Shown here: positions 62,382 through 64,000 of the stretch, one piece after another
How the letters are laid out: each line of letters opens with the position of its first letter
Position numbering within the stretch: position 1 is the first letter of the stretch
Origin: an uncultured Glaciecola sp.
GTDB taxonomy: Bacteria; Pseudomonadota; Gammaproteobacteria; Enterobacterales; Alteromonadaceae
Direction: 5' to 3'
DNA: 64,000 bases
Assembly (NCBI RefSeq): GCF_937770335.1
Contig: NZ_CALJHY010000001.1
Location: 248,001-312,000 of the forward strand
Notes under the pieces: generated by a model
What the model was told of the DNA's origin: nothing
Seen by the model: the letters and a program-made list of their open reading frames with translations, nothing else
The model's database searches: none
Program-made: the position numbers and the translations under genes

Positions 62382-63794
62382 ATGCGCATAATGATATCAA
62401 AATATACAACTACATCAATCCGTGCGGCAACATTGTTGTTGCTTGCTACAGTAACAATTTATTCATCTATGACCCCGGCCAGTGTATTAACTAATCAGCA
62501 AGATGGCGACCAGAAAACCAATAATATCTATCAACAAATTATGCCTATGCGGGAGCGCTCAACAACCATTGATAAGTTGTTGAGCGACAAGCTAAACAAT
62601 ACCTTACCGGACTTAATGCGCAGGGAAGGTATTGATATGTGGCTTTTAATATCACGAGAATACAATGAAGACCCCATATTAAAAACAATGCTCCCGTCGA
62701 CTTGGTTATCAGCGCGTAGGCGCACCATTTTACTTATTGTTGATCCTGGAGAGGGTCTGCCACTTGAGCGTTATGCGGTAGCACGATATCAAGTAGACAC
62801 ATTATTCAAGAAAGCCTGGGATAAAGAAAAAGAACCGGACCAATGGCAGCGTTTAGTAGATTTGATTGCACAAGTAAATCCGCAAAAAATTGCTATTAAC
62901 AAATCTGAACATTTTGCCTTAGCGGATGGCATCACTGCCACTGAGTATCTAGCATTCACCGGCAAATTGGGTAATGAATTAAGTCAACGGATCGTGTCCT
63001 CAGAAAATCTAGCGATTGCTTGGTTAGAAACGCGTACTCAACTTGAAATGGAGCTTTATCCAACAATAGTAAAAATTGGTCACACCATCATAAAAGAGGC
63101 CTACACCAGTGGTTTTATAAAACCTGGTGTGACGACAACTAATGATGTTATGTGGTGGCTGAGAGATAAGAGCCGTTCATTGGCGTTAACTAACTGGTTT
63201 CATCCCAGTGTGAGTATACAAAGAGCAAGTGCTGAGAAATTTAATCATATCCAAGCATTCAGTAAGCGCGCAGAGCCACAGGTAATTCAACGTGGTGATT
63301 TGGTACACATGGACTTTGGTATCACTTATTTGCGTCTCAATACCGATCAGCAGCAACATGCCTACGTATTAAATAAAGGAGAAGCCGACGCGCCGGATTA
63401 TTTAAAGGCAGCACTGAAGAATGCTAACCGTCTGCAAGATATTTTCACTGACTTGTTCAAGGTCGGTAAAACAGGCAACCAGATATTGAAAGAGGCACGC
63501 GATCAAGCAATTAATGAAGGTATCAAGCCATCTATTTATACTCATCCTTTGGGATACCACGGTCACGCAGCAGGCACTACTTTGGGAATGTGGGATTCAC
63601 AGGGGGGAGTACCGATACAAGGCGATTATCCATTGCATGCAAACACAGCATATTCAATTGAGCTAAACGCAGCTACATTTGTTGTTCAATGGGGCAAGGA
63701 AATTAGGATAATGCTGGAAGAAAACGCGTTTTTTGATGGTGAGAAAGTCAGTTATATGGATGGTCGGCAAACAGAGTTTCATCTAGTTAACTGA
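62382..63794 (+). CDS. Exported M24-family metallopeptidase (Xaa-Pro aminopeptidase-like)
   Basis: The 470-residue product starts at the ATG at 62382, preceded by AGGA at the right spacing, and has a hydrophobic N-terminal signal (about 12-30). An N-terminal creatinase-like domain (about 50-205) precedes the pita-bread M24 domain. Metal ligands are visible as Asp in VHMDFGITYL and LNTD, His in HPLGYHGHAAG, Glu in YSIELNA and Glu in MLEENAFF. An in-frame start at 62328 would add 18 residues before the signal. It lies about 100 bp after the GH13-like gene. Confidence 0.88.
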   Translation: MRIMISKYTTTSIRAATLLLLATVTIYSSMTPASVLTNQQDGDQKTNNIYQQIMPMRERSTTIDKLLSDKLNNTLPDLMRREGIDMWLLISREYNEDPILKTMLPSTWLSARRRTILLIVDPGEGLPLERYAVARYQVDTLFKKAWDKEKEPDQWQRLVDLIAQVNPQKIAINKSEHFALADGITATEYLAFTGKLGNELSQRIVSSENLAIAWLETRTQLEMELYPTIVKIGHTIIKEAYTSGFIKPGVTTTNDVMWWLRDKSRSLALTNWFHPSVSIQRASAEKFNHIQAFSKRAEPQVIQRGDLVHMDFGITYLRLNTDQQQHAYVLNKGEADAPDYLKAALKNANRLQDIFTDLFKVGKTGNQILKEARDQAINEGIKPSIYTHPLGYHGHAAGTTLGMWDSQGGVPIQGDYPLHANTAYSIELNAATFVVQWGKEIRIMLEENAFFDGEKVSYMDGRQTEFHLVN

Positions 63795-63819
63795 TCATTG
63801 CTCATCTTGTGAGATAAAA

Positions 63820-63845
63820 AAACCCAAAGCAATTGCTTTGGGTTT
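63820..63845. terminator. Bidirectional terminator
   Basis: A perfect palindrome, AAACCCAAAGCAA with its complement, spans 26 nt and lies between the M24 gene and the convergent gene at the right edge, with an A-run on the left side. Confidence 0.9.
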
Positions 63846-63878
63846 CAGTTGTCTAAACAATGTTTAATTTCAATTTTT

Positions 63879-64000
63879 TTAGCCTATGCTCTGAGTGCTG
63901 TTATAAAACTCTCTGCGCAAGTCTGGATTGCTATTAAACGCTCCTCCCAGAGAGCTTGTCTTGGTATACGATTGACTGTCTCTAATGCCTCTTGCTTTCA
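63879..64000 (-). CDS. C-terminal end of an unidentified gene (partial)
   Basis: A minus-strand frame open to the right edge ends at TAA 63881-63879 and encodes about 40 residues ending RREFYNSTQSIG. It lies directly before a shared terminator. The piece is too short to assign a family. A second frame here is open for 37 codons but has a stop at the window edge. Confidence 0.45.
   Translation of the reverse strand, partial: KARGIRDSQSYTKTSSLGGAFNSNPDLRREFYNSTQSIG

Noticed and set aside
63884..63997. An alternative 37-codon frame at the right edge (ending ESFITALRA)
   Set aside because: It meets a stop codon at the window edge, whereas another frame stays open through the edge.
1..64000. CRISPR arrays, insertion sequences, prophage or toxin-antitoxin pairs
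   Set aside because: No regularly spaced repeats, transposase, phage or toxin-antitoxin genes were seen; the xerD fragment is the housekeeping dif recombinase.

Overview
The window is a chromosomal segment of an AT-rich marine gammaproteobacterium, most likely a member of the Alteromonadales (Glaciecola/Alteromonas-like). Support comes from the lptD-surA-pdxA-ksgA-apaG-apaH cluster, a fused rpoBC-rpsL-rpsG-fusA-tuf arrangement, a long-form AcnB, a LysC of E. coli type III length, and a TonB receptor under candidate Zur sites. I saw no prophage, insertion sequence or CRISPR array, and the region reads as mainly core genome with some accessory genes.

Layout. 1-1724 (minus): djlA followed directly by the start of xerD, which runs off the left edge. 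2064-8620 (plus): an outer-membrane-biogenesis and housekeeping operon (lptD, surA, pdxA, ksgA, apaG, apaH). 8765-10789 (plus): a chemoreceptor. 10941-17190 (minus): lysC, a DUF192 protein, acnB and a PQQ-type sugar dehydrogenase. 17330-20998 (plus): a small membrane protein, an acyl-CoA synthetase, an AEC-type permease and a 40-residue membrane miniprotein. 21005-21745 (minus): an Asp/Glu racemase-family protein. 21898-39707 (minus): the translation/transcription block, read as tRNA-Trp, secE, nusG, [fasciclin gene], rplK, rplA, rplJ, rplL, rpoB, rpoC, rpsL, rpsG, fusA, tuf. 40058-42642 (minus): an ABC exporter and a MAPEG protein. 42950-47781 (plus): an M13 peptidase lipoprotein, then a candidate zinc-uptake operon (small His/Cys protein plus TonB receptor) behind two Zur-like boxes. 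47824-49397 (minus): a polytopic membrane protein and a hotdog-like protein, overlapping. 49877-52750 (plus): an MHYT-PAS-PAS-GGDEF-EAL protein. 52856-55570 (minus): DUF3185 protein, dbpA, pyrC. 55943-57688 (plus): an OlsF-like two-domain acyltransferase. 57789-58928 (minus): PhnA-type and DinB-type proteins. 59339-63794 (plus): aldo/keto reductase, a GH13 lipoprotein that has lost its catalytic residues, and an M24 peptidase. The right edge holds the tail of another minus-strand gene.

Points that stand out. (1) A fasciclin-domain gene with its own terminator sits between nusG and rplK, and rplKA has its own strong promoter. (2) tuf and fusA carry three single-base indels each while their neighbours are intact, which looks like a local sequence or assembly problem, possibly linked to tuf duplication. 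(3) The GH13 lipoprotein keeps the fold and one acidic residue but has lost the nucleophile, the transition-state stabiliser and the conserved Arg and His residues. (4) Two near-consensus Zur boxes precede the small His/Cys protein and TonB receptor. (5) The MHYT-GGDEF-EAL gene seems to begin upstream of any standard start codon. I did not find a wholly new multi-gene system. The candidates closest to new biology are the GH13 pseudoenzyme, the His/Cys protein with its receptor, and the membrane/hotdog pair.
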